A stretch of 64,000 bases of DNA from NCBI RefSeq assembly GCF_023015765.1, contig NZ_JALKAL010000004.1, forward strand, positions 1-64,000. Direction: 5' to 3'. The first letter of the stretch is position 1, and each line of letters starts with the position of its first letter. The position numbers and the translations under genes are program-made. This DNA comes from Ornithinimicrobium sp. F0845 (GTDB taxonomy: Bacteria > Actinomycetota > Actinomycetes > Actinomycetales > Dermatophilaceae). Positions 53,172-61,468 of this stretch are shown here, piece after piece. The notes under the pieces were generated by a model. That model saw nothing but the letters and a program-made list of their open reading frames with translations, made no database searches and was not told the origin of the DNA.

Positions 53172-53825
53172 TCAGGCCGTCCGCTCCCGCTCCTCGAAGG
53201 CGGCGAGGATGGCGCCCTCGGAGTCGCCGAGGTAGCTCTCCAGATAGTCCGCGCCCTCCTCGAAGCGTCCCTTGGTCATCAGCGCCAGGAGCTCCTTGTT
53301 GCGCTTGACGAAGGGCTGGTAGAGGTAGCGGGGGTCGTCGATCACGGCGAACAGCAGCCGCAGCTCGGCGGTGAGCCGGCGCATCATGACATCCAGCCGG
53401 GGGCTGCCGGCGAGTGCGACGAGCGAGCGGTGGAAGTGCATGTTGGCGGTGCCGACCCGCGGCCAGTCCCGGCGCCGGGCGGCGGTGCGCGCCTCGGCGA
53501 CCGCGGCCTCGAGAGTGCCGAGCCGGTGGGTGTCGCGGGCCGTCAGGGCCCGGACGACCCCGGGCTCGATGATCAGGCGCAACCGATAGACGTCGCGCAC
53601 ATCGGCGCTGGTCACCTGCGGGACGAAGACCCCACGGTTGAACTCGTGGACCAGCAGGCCGTCGTGCGCGAGCAGCCGGAAGGCCTCCCGCACCGTGTTG
53701 CGTGAGACCTCCAGCTGCGAGGCGACGGACGTCTCGGACACCTTGTCGCCCGGGGCCAGCCGCCCCTCGGTGATCCACTCGCTGAGGTGCTCGCCCACCG
53801 CGCGGGCGGTCGATCCCTGACTCAT
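53172..53825 (-). CDS. GntR-family regulator (FCD subfamily)
   Basis: A 217-residue repressor. The N-terminal winged helix is VGEHLSEWITEGRLAPGDKVSETSVASQLEVSRNTVREAFRLLAHDGLL; the C-terminal FCD effector domain follows with metal/ligand residues in DVRDVYRLRLIIEPGVV, ANMHFHRSLVALAGSPRL and a late HH-like region. It is divergent from the NRAMP-like transporter and pxpABC across a perfect 11-bp inverted repeat, so it very likely controls that operon in response to a small carboxylic or amino-acid metabolite, perhaps 5-oxoproline. Confidence 0.93.
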   Translation of the reverse strand: MSQGSTARAVGEHLSEWITEGRLAPGDKVSETSVASQLEVSRNTVREAFRLLAHDGLLVHEFNRGVFVPQVTSADVRDVYRLRLIIEPGVVRALTARDTHRLGTLEAAVAEARTAARRRDWPRVGTANMHFHRSLVALAGSPRLDVMMRRLTAELRLLFAVIDDPRYLYQPFVKRNKELLALMTKGRFEEGADYLESYLGDSEGAILAAFEERERTA

Positions 53826-53851
53826 CCCGCCATTGTGCCGGGAGGTAAAGA

Positions 53852-53885
53852 ATTGTTCAACACTCTAGACAGATTGTTGAACAAT
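53852..53885. promoter_or_regulatory. Operator for the GntR-FCD regulator
   Basis: A perfect inverted repeat ATTGTTCAACA (53852-53862) and TGTTGAACAAT (53875-53885) with a 12-bp spacer lies in the 116-bp gap between the regulator and the divergent transporter gene. The inner TTGTTCAACA-type half-site resembles FCD operators. It should repress both directions. Confidence 0.8.
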
Positions 53886-53941
53886 CCGTTACGTTCGGGT
53901 GAACAGGCCAGACGACCGGACCGCCCCACCCGGAGGAACCC

Positions 53942-55180
53942 ATGTCAGAGCACACCGGAGCCACCACGACGGAGGAGCCCTCACGCCTCAGCGCCACGAG
54001 TCGTGGGACCCTGTTGGGCGCCATCTTCCTGATGGCGACCTCGTCCATCGGACCGGGCTTCATCACCCAGACCACGACGTTCACCGTGGAGCTCGGGGCG
54101 GCGTTCGCCTTCGCGATCCTGATCTCGATCCTGGTCGACATCGCCATCCAGACCAACGTGTGGCGGGTCATCGGCGTCTCCGGCCGGCGCGCCCAGGAGC
54201 TCGGCAACTCCGTGCTGCCCGGCCTGGGGTGGTTCATGGCCGGGCTGCTGCTCATCGGCGGCCTGGTCTTCAACATCGGCAACGTCAGCGGCGCCGGGCT
54301 GGGCATGAACATCATGCTCGACCTGGACCCCAAGATCGGCGCGGTCATCCTGGCCGCCCTGGCCTTCGGCATCTTCCTGTCCAAGAAGGCCGGCCTGGCC
54401 ATGGACCGCGTCGTGGTCGTCCTCGGGGCGTTGATGATCCTGCTCACCCTCTACGTCGCGATCACCTCCGGTCCACCGGTCGCCTCGGCACTGAAGAACT
54501 CCGTGGCCCCCGAGACGTTCAGCGCCCTGGCCATCACCACCCTGATCGGCGGCACCATCGGCGGCTACATCATCTACGCCGGCGCCCACCGTCTGGTCGA
54601 CGCCGGCATCACCGGCCCCAGCCGCGTCAAGCAGCTGACCAACAGCGCCATCCTGGGCATCCTGGTCACCGGCCTGATGCGCGTCATCCTCTTCCTGGCC
54701 ATCCTCGGTGTCGTCCACGCCGGCGCCACCCTTGACCCCGACAACCTGGCCGCCTCCGCCTTCGAGGTCGCCGCCGGCACCGTCGGCTACCGCCTCTTCG
54801 GCGTCGTGTTCGCCGCCGCCGCCCTGACCAGCGTCATCGGCTGCTCCTACACCACCATCACCTTCCTGACCTCCAGCACCAGGACGACCCCGCGCCTCAC
54901 CGGCTTCCTCGTCGCCGGGTTCATCGCCCTGTCCCTGGTCCTCTACCTGGTCATCGGCGCCGCCCCCCAGGAACTGCTCGTCTTCGCCGGCGCGTTCAAC
55001 GGCATCCTCCTGCCCGTCGGCATCGGCGTCATCATGTGGGTCGCCTGGCGCCGCCGCGACCTGCTCAACGACTACACCTACCCGAAGTGGCTCGCCGCCC
55101 TCGGTACGGCAGCATGGGTACTGACCATCTACCTGGCGATCAACTCGATCCAGCCCGCGATCGACCTGGTCACCGGCTGA
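53942..55180 (+). CDS. NRAMP-like (YcsG-type) transporter of the 5-oxoproline operon
   Basis: A 412-residue protein with about 11 membrane helices. Residues ~30-50 (LMATSSIGPGFITQTTTFT) resemble the helix-1 region of NRAMP, but the metal-binding DPGN is replaced by GPGF, so metal transport is doubtful. Further helices include FMAGLLLIGGLVFNIGNVSG and RLFGVVFAAAALTSVIGCSYT. In Bacillus the YcsG gene sits with ycsF/kipI/kipA in the same way. The likely cargo is 5-oxoproline or a related carboxylate, by context. First gene of the GntR-regulated operon. Confidence 0.88.
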   Translation: MSEHTGATTTEEPSRLSATSRGTLLGAIFLMATSSIGPGFITQTTTFTVELGAAFAFAILISILVDIAIQTNVWRVIGVSGRRAQELGNSVLPGLGWFMAGLLLIGGLVFNIGNVSGAGLGMNIMLDLDPKIGAVILAALAFGIFLSKKAGLAMDRVVVVLGALMILLTLYVAITSGPPVASALKNSVAPETFSALAITTLIGGTIGGYIIYAGAHRLVDAGITGPSRVKQLTNSAILGILVTGLMRVILFLAILGVVHAGATLDPDNLAASAFEVAAGTVGYRLFGVVFAAAALTSVIGCSYTTITFLTSSTRTTPRLTGFLVAGFIALSLVLYLVIGAAPQELLVFAGAFNGILLPVGIGVIMWVAWRRRDLLNDYTYPKWLAALGTAAWVLTIYLAINSIQPAIDLVTG

Positions 55181-55190
55181 GGAGGACACG

Positions 55191-55955
55191 ATGACTGTTG
55201 ACCTGAACTCGGACCTGGGCGAGGGGCACGGCAGCTGGGCGATGGGCGACGACGACGCCCTGCTGTCGATCGTCACCAGCGCCAACGTCGCCTGCGGCTT
55301 CCACGCCGGGGACCCCTCGATCATGCGCCACGTGACGACGCAGGCGGTGACCAACGGGGTGTCGATCGGCGCGCACGTCGCCTACCGCGACCTCACGGGC
55401 TTCGGTCGCCGCTTCATCGACGTCGACCCGGTGACCCTGCAGGACGAGGTGACCTACCAGATCGGCGCCCTGGACGGCTTCGCCCGGCAGGCCGGTGGCC
55501 GCATCAGCTACGTCAAGCCGCACGGCGGGCTCTACAACGCGATCGTGACCCACGAGGAGCAGGCCGGGGCCGTCGTCGCCGCGGTCCGGGCCTTCGACCC
55601 CGACCTGGTGTTGATGGGTCTGCCCGGCTCCGTGGTGCTCAGACTCGCCGAGGAGGCCGGCCTGCAGACTGCGCACGAGGCCTTCGCCGACCGCGCCTAC
55701 ACCCCCGAGGGGCACCTCGTCTCCCGCAAGGAGAAGGACTCCGTGCTGCACGACCCGGAGGCGATCGCCCGGCGCTGCATCGCGATGGCCACGGGCGAGC
55801 CCATCCACGACATCAACGGCGACCCGCTCACGCTGCAGCCCGACTCGATCTGCGTGCACGGCGACACCCCCGGCGCCGTCGAGATCGCCCGCCAGGTGCG
55901 GGCGGCGCTCGAGGGGGCCGGCGTGCCGCTGGCGCCGTTCGCCCAGGCCGGATAG
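55191..55955 (+). CDS. pxpA: 5-oxoprolinase subunit A
   Basis: A 254-residue LamB/YcsF family protein. VDLNSDLGEGHGSWAMGDDDALLSIVTSANVACGFHAGDPSIMRH is the diagnostic opening with its acidic and His residues, followed by HVAYRDLTGFGRRFI, VKPHGGLYNAIV and AFADRAYTPEGHLVSR. With PxpB and PxpC it forms the ATP-dependent enzyme opening 5-oxoproline to glutamate. It follows the transporter by 10 bp and precedes pxpB by 2 bp. Confidence 0.96.
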   Translation: MTVDLNSDLGEGHGSWAMGDDDALLSIVTSANVACGFHAGDPSIMRHVTTQAVTNGVSIGAHVAYRDLTGFGRRFIDVDPVTLQDEVTYQIGALDGFARQAGGRISYVKPHGGLYNAIVTHEEQAGAVVAAVRAFDPDLVLMGLPGSVVLRLAEEAGLQTAHEAFADRAYTPEGHLVSRKEKDSVLHDPEAIARRCIAMATGEPIHDINGDPLTLQPDSICVHGDTPGAVEIARQVRAALEGAGVPLAPFAQAG

Positions 55956-55957
55956 CC

Positions 55958-56566
55958 GTGCGCATCCTCCCCAGCGGCACGCGCGCCCTGCTGCTCGAGC
56001 TCGACTCGCTGGAGGAGGTGCTCGCGCAGTATGCCGCGCTGCAGGCCGCCGAGCTCCCCGTCCTTGACCTGGTGCCGGCCGGGCGCACGATCCTGGTCAT
56101 CGGGGACCGCGACACCGACCTCAAGGCGCTGGCCGGGCGGCTGGCGAGCATCGAGCCGGGTGAGCACACCGGCGTCACCGGGGCGCCGGTGGAGATCCCG
56201 GTGCAGTATGACGGGGAGGACCTCTCCGACGCCGCTCACCTGCTGGGGTGCTCACCGGAGGAGCTGGTGCGCCGGCACCTCGAGGAGGAGTGGACCGTAG
56301 CCTTCTGCGGGTTCGCGCCGGGCTTCGGCTATCTGGCCGGCGCGAAGTTCACCTGGGACACCCCGCGCCGGTCCAGCCCGCGCACCAAGGTGCCCGCGGG
56401 GTCGCTCGCCCTGGCCGGGGAGTTCACCGGCGTCTATCCCCGCGAGTCGCCGGGCGGCTGGCAGCTCATCGGCCACGCGCTCGTCGACGTCTTCGACCTG
56501 GACCGGGACCCCGCGGCCCTGCTCGTGCCCGGCGCCGCCGTCCGCTTCGTGGAGTCGACGCCATGA
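55958..56566 (+). CDS. pxpB: 5-oxoprolinase subunit B (KipI-like)
   Basis: A 202-residue cyclophilin-like protein starting at GTG 55958. RILPSGTRALLLELDSLEEVLAQY opens the fold; VEIPVQYDGEDLSDAAHLLGCSPEEL and FCGFAPGFGYLAGAKF, then PRTKVPAGSLALAGEFTGVYPRESPGGW are the conserved core (residues ~70-170). It pairs with PxpC to form the carbamoyl/phosphoryl-transfer half of 5-oxoprolinase. Coupled with pxpC by an ATGA overlap. Confidence 0.95.
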   Translation: MRILPSGTRALLLELDSLEEVLAQYAALQAAELPVLDLVPAGRTILVIGDRDTDLKALAGRLASIEPGEHTGVTGAPVEIPVQYDGEDLSDAAHLLGCSPEELVRRHLEEEWTVAFCGFAPGFGYLAGAKFTWDTPRRSSPRTKVPAGSLALAGEFTGVYPRESPGGWQLIGHALVDVFDLDRDPAALLVPGAAVRFVESTP

Positions 56567-57411
56567 GCAGGATCCTGCGGGTGCTCGAGCCCGGTGCGCT
56601 GACAACGGTGCAGGACTTCGGCCGGCCCGGGCAGGCTGCGCTGGGCATCGGCCGATCCGGAGCCTGCGACCGCGGCGCCCACCGGCTGGCCAACGCCCTC
56701 GTCGGCAACCACCCGACGCTGGCGACGCTGGAGGCCACCTTCGGTGGGCTCGCGCTCGAGGCGGGCTCCGACCTCGTCGTGGCTGCCGCGGGAGCGCGCT
56801 GCTCCGGTGTGCCGCACCTGGCGCCGTTCCGGCTCGCCGCGGGCGAGCGCCTCACGCTCGGGGCTCCCCAGGCGGGGCTGCGCACCTACCTCGCGGTCCG
56901 GGGCGGCATCGACGTGGCGCCGGTCCTGGGAAGCCGGGCGACCGACATACTGTCCGGGCTGGGGCCCACGCCGCTGGCGAAGGGGGACGTGCTGCCGATC
57001 GGGACCACCCCTCGACCCGTTCCTGGGGTCGACGTGGCGCCGGTGCCGGAGCCGACCAACGACAGGCTGACCGTGCACGTGTCGGCCGGCCCGCGCCGCG
57101 ACTGGTTCGACGACGCGGCGTGGGACCTGTTCACCTCGCAGACCTACGCGGTCGACAGCCAGTCCAACCGGGTCGGTGTCCGGCTGACCGGGGAGCCGCT
57201 CCCCCGGCTGCGCGAGGGCGAGCTGGTCAGCGAGGGGATGGTGCGCGGCGCGGTGCAGCTGCCGCCCTCCGGGCTGCCCGTGCTGTTCCTGGCGGACCAT
57301 CCCGTGACGGGTGGCTACCCGGTGATCGCATATGTCGACGACCTCGACGTCGACCGGTGCGCGCAGCTGCGGCCCGGGCAGGAGCTGCGGTTCACCACGC
57401 ACGCGCGGTGA
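56563..57411 (+). CDS. pxpC: 5-oxoprolinase subunit C (KipA-like)
   Basis: A 282-residue protein. ILRVLEPGALTTVQDFGRPGQAALGIGRSGACDRGAHRLANALVGN is the standard start, with AGLRTYLAVRGGIDVAPVLGSRATD and QLPPSGLPVLFLADHPVTGGYPVIAYV later. ATG 56563 overlaps the pxpB stop. Together PxpABC cleave 5-oxoproline to glutamate at the cost of ATP. The DUF1445 gene and the GntR regulator nearby suggest a dedicated 5-oxoproline salvage locus. It converges on the broken vapC. Confidence 0.95.
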   Translation: MSRILRVLEPGALTTVQDFGRPGQAALGIGRSGACDRGAHRLANALVGNHPTLATLEATFGGLALEAGSDLVVAAAGARCSGVPHLAPFRLAAGERLTLGAPQAGLRTYLAVRGGIDVAPVLGSRATDILSGLGPTPLAKGDVLPIGTTPRPVPGVDVAPVPEPTNDRLTVHVSAGPRRDWFDDAAWDLFTSQTYAVDSQSNRVGVRLTGEPLPRLREGELVSEGMVRGAVQLPPSGLPVLFLADHPVTGGYPVIAYVDDLDVDRCAQLRPGQELRFTTHAR

Positions 57412-57416
57412 TGGCG

Positions 57417-57804
57417 CTACCCCTGCAGCGCCGGCCTGACGTCCGTGCGGTGAAAGTCGTCACCGGTGAAGAGCAGCGGCTCGCCCGTGACGATGGCCAG
57501 TGCGTAACTGAAGCAGTCCCCGAAATTCAGGGCGGCACCCGACCGACTGCCCCGGCCGTAGCGTTGGTAGGCCTCGCGGGCGACGGCGGCGTGCTGGGGG
57601 CTCACGGGGACGAGCCCCACCGTCAGCACCTCGATCAGGCGGTCCAACCGACGCCCGCGTGACCGCGGTTCCGGCCACGATGGAGGCCCCCAGCCAGGTC
57701 GCCGTGGACATGCGGCATGGGCATGACGATGCCGCTCTGGCAAGGGCCTCACCCGCTGGCTCGCTCTCGAGGATCGCGATCAGCGCGGAGGAGTCGACGA
57801 TCAC
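57417..57804 (-). pseudogene. PIN-domain toxin (VapC-like), frameshifted
   Basis: ATG 57804 begins MIVDSSALIAILESEPAGEALARA, and conserved sequence continues to VAGTAVTR, after which the frame loses character near 57650-57660. A second frame then supplies RRLDRLIEVL, HAAVAREAYQRYGRGSRSGAALNFGDCFSYALA and LLFTGDDF down to 57417. The Asp/Glu residues of the PIN site are split across the two frames but present. One missing base fixes it; the full product would be ~129 residues, the usual VapC length. It overlaps the vapB stop by four bases. Confidence 0.8.
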
Positions 57805-58067
57805 CGGGGCAACCCGCTCTCGTCAAAGAGATCCTCGACCCGCCGGATCACCCGATCCTCCCGGCCGGGATCCGTTGAGTACTCACTGGCGATCGCCCTC
57901 ACCTGGTCCATGGTCTGCTCGCGGGATCGCTCGTCCGGGTCCACACCGCGGTGCCGCAGCAGCAACTCCAGCGCCTCCTCGATGGCGCCGGTCTGCGTCT
58001 TTCCGGTCGTCCTGGCCGCCTCGCGTGCCAGGTCGTGCACGCGCTGGTTCTTGATGTTGAGACCCAT
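57801..58067 (-). CDS. vapB: VapB-type antitoxin
   Basis: An 88-residue protein of the PSK/Rv0623-like antitoxin family. MGLNIKNQRVHDLAREAARTTGKTQTGAIEEALELLL forms the ribbon-helix-helix-like DNA-binding part. The rest is an acidic toxin-binding tail. Its stop overlaps the vapC start. The partner toxin is frameshifted here, so the antitoxin may be an orphan. Autoregulation is expected. Confidence 0.93.
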   Translation of the reverse strand: MGLNIKNQRVHDLAREAARTTGKTQTGAIEEALELLLRHRGVDPDERSREQTMDQVRAIASEYSTDPGREDRVIRRVEDLFDESGLPR

Positions 58068-58158
58068 CAGATGAGTCTGCCCTCTCGACTATCTCCCGTT
58101 CTACCCCTTGTTGCACGGAACGCCTGCGCCCCTCGCGCTCGTGCCGCATGCTGGACTC

Positions 58159-58557
58159 ATGCCTGCACCGATCGGAGTCACCCCGCTCGTCAAGCGCTTC
58201 GCCAACCCGCTCCTGGTCAACCTGGCCGGGCACGGGTGGTTCGTGGAGCTCGAGCACGTGGGACGCAAGAGCGGCACGCCCCACCGCACGCCTCTGATGG
58301 CCTTCCGGCACGGTGACGTCATGACGATCGCGCTGACCTACGGTCCGGACGTGCAGTGGCTGAAGAACCTGCGGGCCACCGGCGGCGGCCGGATGCACTG
58401 GCGCGGCAGGATGCTCCACCTCGGGGCGCCACGGGACCTGGCGACCGAGGACGGCCTCGCCCGCATGCCGCAGCCGGTCCGGTCGGTCCTGGACGTCACG
58501 GGACTGGCCACCGAGTTTGTGGAGCTGCCGATCGTGTCGGAGCGGCCGTTCCGTTAG
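58159..58557 (+). CDS. Deazaflavin-dependent nitroreductase-like (Ddn) protein
   Basis: A 132-residue split-barrel protein. VELEHVGRKSGTPHRTPLMAF, DVMTIALTYGPDVQWLKNLRATGGGRMHWRGRML are diagnostic of the F420-dependent nitroreductase family (DUF385), which uses reduced F420 for quinone or nitro-group reduction. ATG 58159 is chosen because conserved sequence starts there. It is convergent to the acyl-CoA ligase gene and likely monocistronic. Confidence 0.93.
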   Translation: MPAPIGVTPLVKRFANPLLVNLAGHGWFVELEHVGRKSGTPHRTPLMAFRHGDVMTIALTYGPDVQWLKNLRATGGGRMHWRGRMLHLGAPRDLATEDGLARMPQPVRSVLDVTGLATEFVELPIVSERPFR

Positions 58558-58578
58558 TCGTCGGCCGGGCCGCTGGCC

Positions 58579-60675
58579 TCAGGCCAGACCCACGAGTGCG
58601 TCGGCGACGAGGATCGTAGAGCTGGAGACGATCAACGGGTTGACGTCGATCTCCGCGACCTCGGGCAGCTCCACGGCAAGATCCCCGAGCGACACCATGA
58701 TCTCGGCGATGGCGTCCGCCTGCTCCCCGGTGATCCCCCGGGAATGGCTCACCAGCCGCCCGTCTGCGACCTCCGCGAGCGCGGCACGAGCCTGCTCCAT
58801 CGTCAACGGTGCCTTGCACAGTGCCACGTCCGCGACGACCTCAACCAGAACTCCGCCCAGGCCGACGGTGACCACCGGCCCGAAGATCGGGTCCCGATGC
58901 ACCCCGCAGACCAGCTCGACACCGCTGGGTGCCATCTGCTGGACCACGAGGCCCTCGATGCGGGCGTTGGGACGGTGCTCGGCCACGGCAGCGAGGATGG
59001 CTTCGCCGGCGTCACGGACGCCAGCTCCGTCGGCGACACCAAGGTGCACACCGCCGACGTCCGACTTGTGGGGCAGGTCCGGGGACAGCACCTTGACTGC
59101 CACCGGGTAGGCAGCCATCGTCTCGGCAGCCTGCACCGCGGCCTCCACGGTGGTCACCGCCGACTCCTGCACCACCTGCAGGCCATAGAGGCCGAGCAGG
59201 GTCTTCGCCCCCGCCTCGGTCAGCGTGGGCTCACCCCCGAGCAGCGTCCTGGCCCTCGCGGCACGGTCCGGGTCGGGTGTCCTCACCGGTTCCGCCGTGA
59301 TGTTGGCCTGCTGCTCCTGGAACCTGCGCAGCGCGCCGAGAGCCCCGATCGCCCGACTCGAGTCCTGGTAGGTCGGCACGCCCACGTCGACGAGGAGGCG
59401 ACGCGAGTCCTGGTTGGTGCTGTACCAGGTCAGGACGAGCGGCTTGTCGGCCTCCACATACGTGGCCGCGATCTTCTCCGCCACCTCGACGGCCTGCGGC
59501 CCGCGCAGGCCCGACCCCACGGCCACACAGTCGAAGCCGGTCGAGTCCACGAGCGCCCTGAGGATCCGCTGGTAGTTGCCCACCCCCGAGGCGATGGCCT
59601 GCGCGGTCACGTCGACCGGGTTGACGGCCGAGCCGAAACTCGGGATCCACTGCTCGATGAGCGCCTGGTCGGTCTCTGGGGTCGTGGCGACCTCCAGACC
59701 GACGTCATGGGCGACGTCGGCCATCATGACGCCGCCTCCGCCCGACCCGGTGAGCAGCCCAATCCGGTTGCCGGCCAGGCGCCGCTGGGTCTGGAAGACG
59801 CTCAACCAGTCGAGTGCCTCCTCCAGGCTGTCCGCACGGAGCACTCCATACTGTCGGCACACGGCGTCGAAGACGTCGTCCCCGCCCGAGATCGAGGCGG
59901 TGTGGGACTGGGCCGCGGCCATCCCCGCCGCCGACCGACCGGCCTTGACAAAAACGAACGGCTTGCCGAGCTGCGCGGCCCGCGAGGCCACGTGAACGAA
60001 GGCTTGCGGATCCCGCATGCCCTCGCTCGTGGCCGCCAGAACGGTGACCTCAGGACGCTCGATCAGGTAGGCGAGGCAGTCGGTCACGGTGACCCCGGCC
60101 TCGTTGCCGGTCGTGACGAGCCATCCGGGGGTGATGCCCCGGTCCCGGGCCAACTCGTCGACGTAGGTGGCGAGGGCACCGCTCTGGGAGACGACCGCCA
60201 CCGGCCCCGCCGCAGGGAGCTCGATGTCCTGCGGCAGGAAGAACGTCGCGAGGATCCCGTCGTGCAGGTTCATGTAGCCGATCGTGTTGGGCCCGTTGAT
60301 CAGCATGCCGGTCTCGGCCGAGATGCGCTGCAGTTCCTCCTGCGCGGCGGCCCCGTCGGCCCCGCCCTCGGCGAAGCCGGAGGTGAAGATCAGGGCGGCG
60401 CGGATGCCGGCCCGGGCACCCTCCGCGACGACCGGCACCACGGCGGGCGCCGGGACGGCCACGACGAGCAGGTCAACGGTCTCTGGGAGGGAGGCGAGGT
60501 CGGTCGCTGTGCCATCACCGGTCGCCCGTGGGTGGACCAGGTAGGTCCGGCCCGGGAAGAAGCGGCGCAACTGGTGGAGGGTGCGTGACCCCACGTTGGT
60601 GGGGTTCGTCAGGGAGGCGCCGACGACCGCGACCGACCGCGGGCGGAGCAGCGGGTCGAGGTCGGGCACGGTCAT
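58579..60675 (-). CDS. NDP-forming acetate/acyl-CoA ligase (CoA-binding, ATP-grasp)
   Basis: A 698-residue single-chain ligase. The CoA-binding Rossmann part starts PRSVAVVGASLTNPTNVGSRTLHQLRR, the ligase part has VVSQSGALATYVDELARDRG, the phosphohistidine loop is PFVFVKAGRSAAGMAAAQSHTASISG, with His within SHT, and the C-terminal ATP-grasp half has YPVAVKVLSPDLPHKSDVGGVHLG and VFGPVVTVGLGG. It converts acyl-CoA and NDP to acid and NTP or the reverse. Fused alpha-beta arrangement is common in Actinobacteria. It is coupled to the SDR gene by an ATGA overlap and is last in the CoA operon. Confidence 0.92.
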   Translation of the reverse strand: MTVPDLDPLLRPRSVAVVGASLTNPTNVGSRTLHQLRRFFPGRTYLVHPRATGDGTATDLASLPETVDLLVVAVPAPAVVPVVAEGARAGIRAALIFTSGFAEGGADGAAAQEELQRISAETGMLINGPNTIGYMNLHDGILATFFLPQDIELPAAGPVAVVSQSGALATYVDELARDRGITPGWLVTTGNEAGVTVTDCLAYLIERPEVTVLAATSEGMRDPQAFVHVASRAAQLGKPFVFVKAGRSAAGMAAAQSHTASISGGDDVFDAVCRQYGVLRADSLEEALDWLSVFQTQRRLAGNRIGLLTGSGGGGVMMADVAHDVGLEVATTPETDQALIEQWIPSFGSAVNPVDVTAQAIASGVGNYQRILRALVDSTGFDCVAVGSGLRGPQAVEVAEKIAATYVEADKPLVLTWYSTNQDSRRLLVDVGVPTYQDSSRAIGALGALRRFQEQQANITAEPVRTPDPDRAARARTLLGGEPTLTEAGAKTLLGLYGLQVVQESAVTTVEAAVQAAETMAAYPVAVKVLSPDLPHKSDVGGVHLGVADGAGVRDAGEAILAAVAEHRPNARIEGLVVQQMAPSGVELVCGVHRDPIFGPVVTVGLGGVLVEVVADVALCKAPLTMEQARAALAEVADGRLVSHSRGITGEQADAIAEIMVSLGDLAVELPEVAEIDVNPLIVSSSTILVADALVGLA

Positions 60676-61430
60676 CGCACCATGACCCGGCCGCCGTCGA
60701 CCGACAGGCACTGACCGGTGAGGTAGCCGGCTTCCTCGGTGGCCAGGAAGAGGTAGGAGGCGGCCACCTCGTCAGGCTCGGCCCAGCGCTTGAGCGGGAT
60801 CGACTGCAGGTAGGTGTCCTTGAAGCGCTCGTCCGTCCGGATCACCTCGGTCATCGGGGTCGAGGCCGCCGGGGCGATCGCGTTGACCGTGACCTTCGAG
60901 TCCGCCAGCTCGCGAGCGGCCGACCGGGTCATGCCCAGCAGGCCCGCCTTCGCGACGGAGTAGTTGATCTGACCGATGGTGCCGATGATGCCGGCTGCCG
61001 ACGTCGTGAAGATGATGCGGCCGTACTTCTGCTCGCGCATCCCCCCGGCCACGGCCTGCAACCAGTAGAAGCTGCCACCGAGGTGGGTGTCCAGGACCAT
61101 GTTCCACTCGTCGTCGGTCATCTTCCAGAGCATGGCCGGGCGGGTCACGCCCGCGTTGCTGACCAGGATGTCGATGACGCCGAGCTGCTCGACGACGGCG
61201 GCGGCTGCCTCGTCGACACTTGCGCGACTGCCCACGTCGCAGACCACCGCGACAGCCTGGCCACCATCGGCGACGATGCTGTCCGCGACGGCCTGGGCGG
61301 CCTCCTGGTTGATGTCGACGACGGCGACCTTGGCGCCCTCGGCCGCATAGAGGCGGGCCACGCCCTCGCCAATGCCCTGGCCTGCGCCAGTGACGACGGC
61401 GACGCGGTCCTGCAGCTTGCCTTCACTCAT
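60672..61430 (-). CDS. Short-chain dehydrogenase/reductase (3-oxoacyl-type)
   Basis: A 252-residue classical SDR. Cofactor motif VTGAGQGIGEGVA, NAG as DILVSNAGV, catalytic Ser-Tyr-Lys in TTSAAGIIGTIGQINYSVAKAGLLG. Typical NAD(P)-dependent 3-hydroxyacyl-CoA dehydrogenase-like enzyme. It follows the thiolase gene (38-bp gap) and is translationally coupled to the ligase, so it probably oxidises or reduces a beta-hydroxy/keto-acyl-CoA in the same pathway. Confidence 0.93.
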   Translation of the reverse strand: MSEGKLQDRVAVVTGAGQGIGEGVARLYAAEGAKVAVVDINQEAAQAVADSIVADGGQAVAVVCDVGSRASVDEAAAAVVEQLGVIDILVSNAGVTRPAMLWKMTDDEWNMVLDTHLGGSFYWLQAVAGGMREQKYGRIIFTTSAAGIIGTIGQINYSVAKAGLLGMTRSAARELADSKVTVNAIAPAASTPMTEVIRTDERFKDTYLQSIPLKRWAEPDEVAASYLFLATEEAGYLTGQCLSVDGGRVMVR

Positions 61431-61468
61431 GGTGGTGCTCCTGTGCTCTCCGGGTGGGTTGACGGTGG

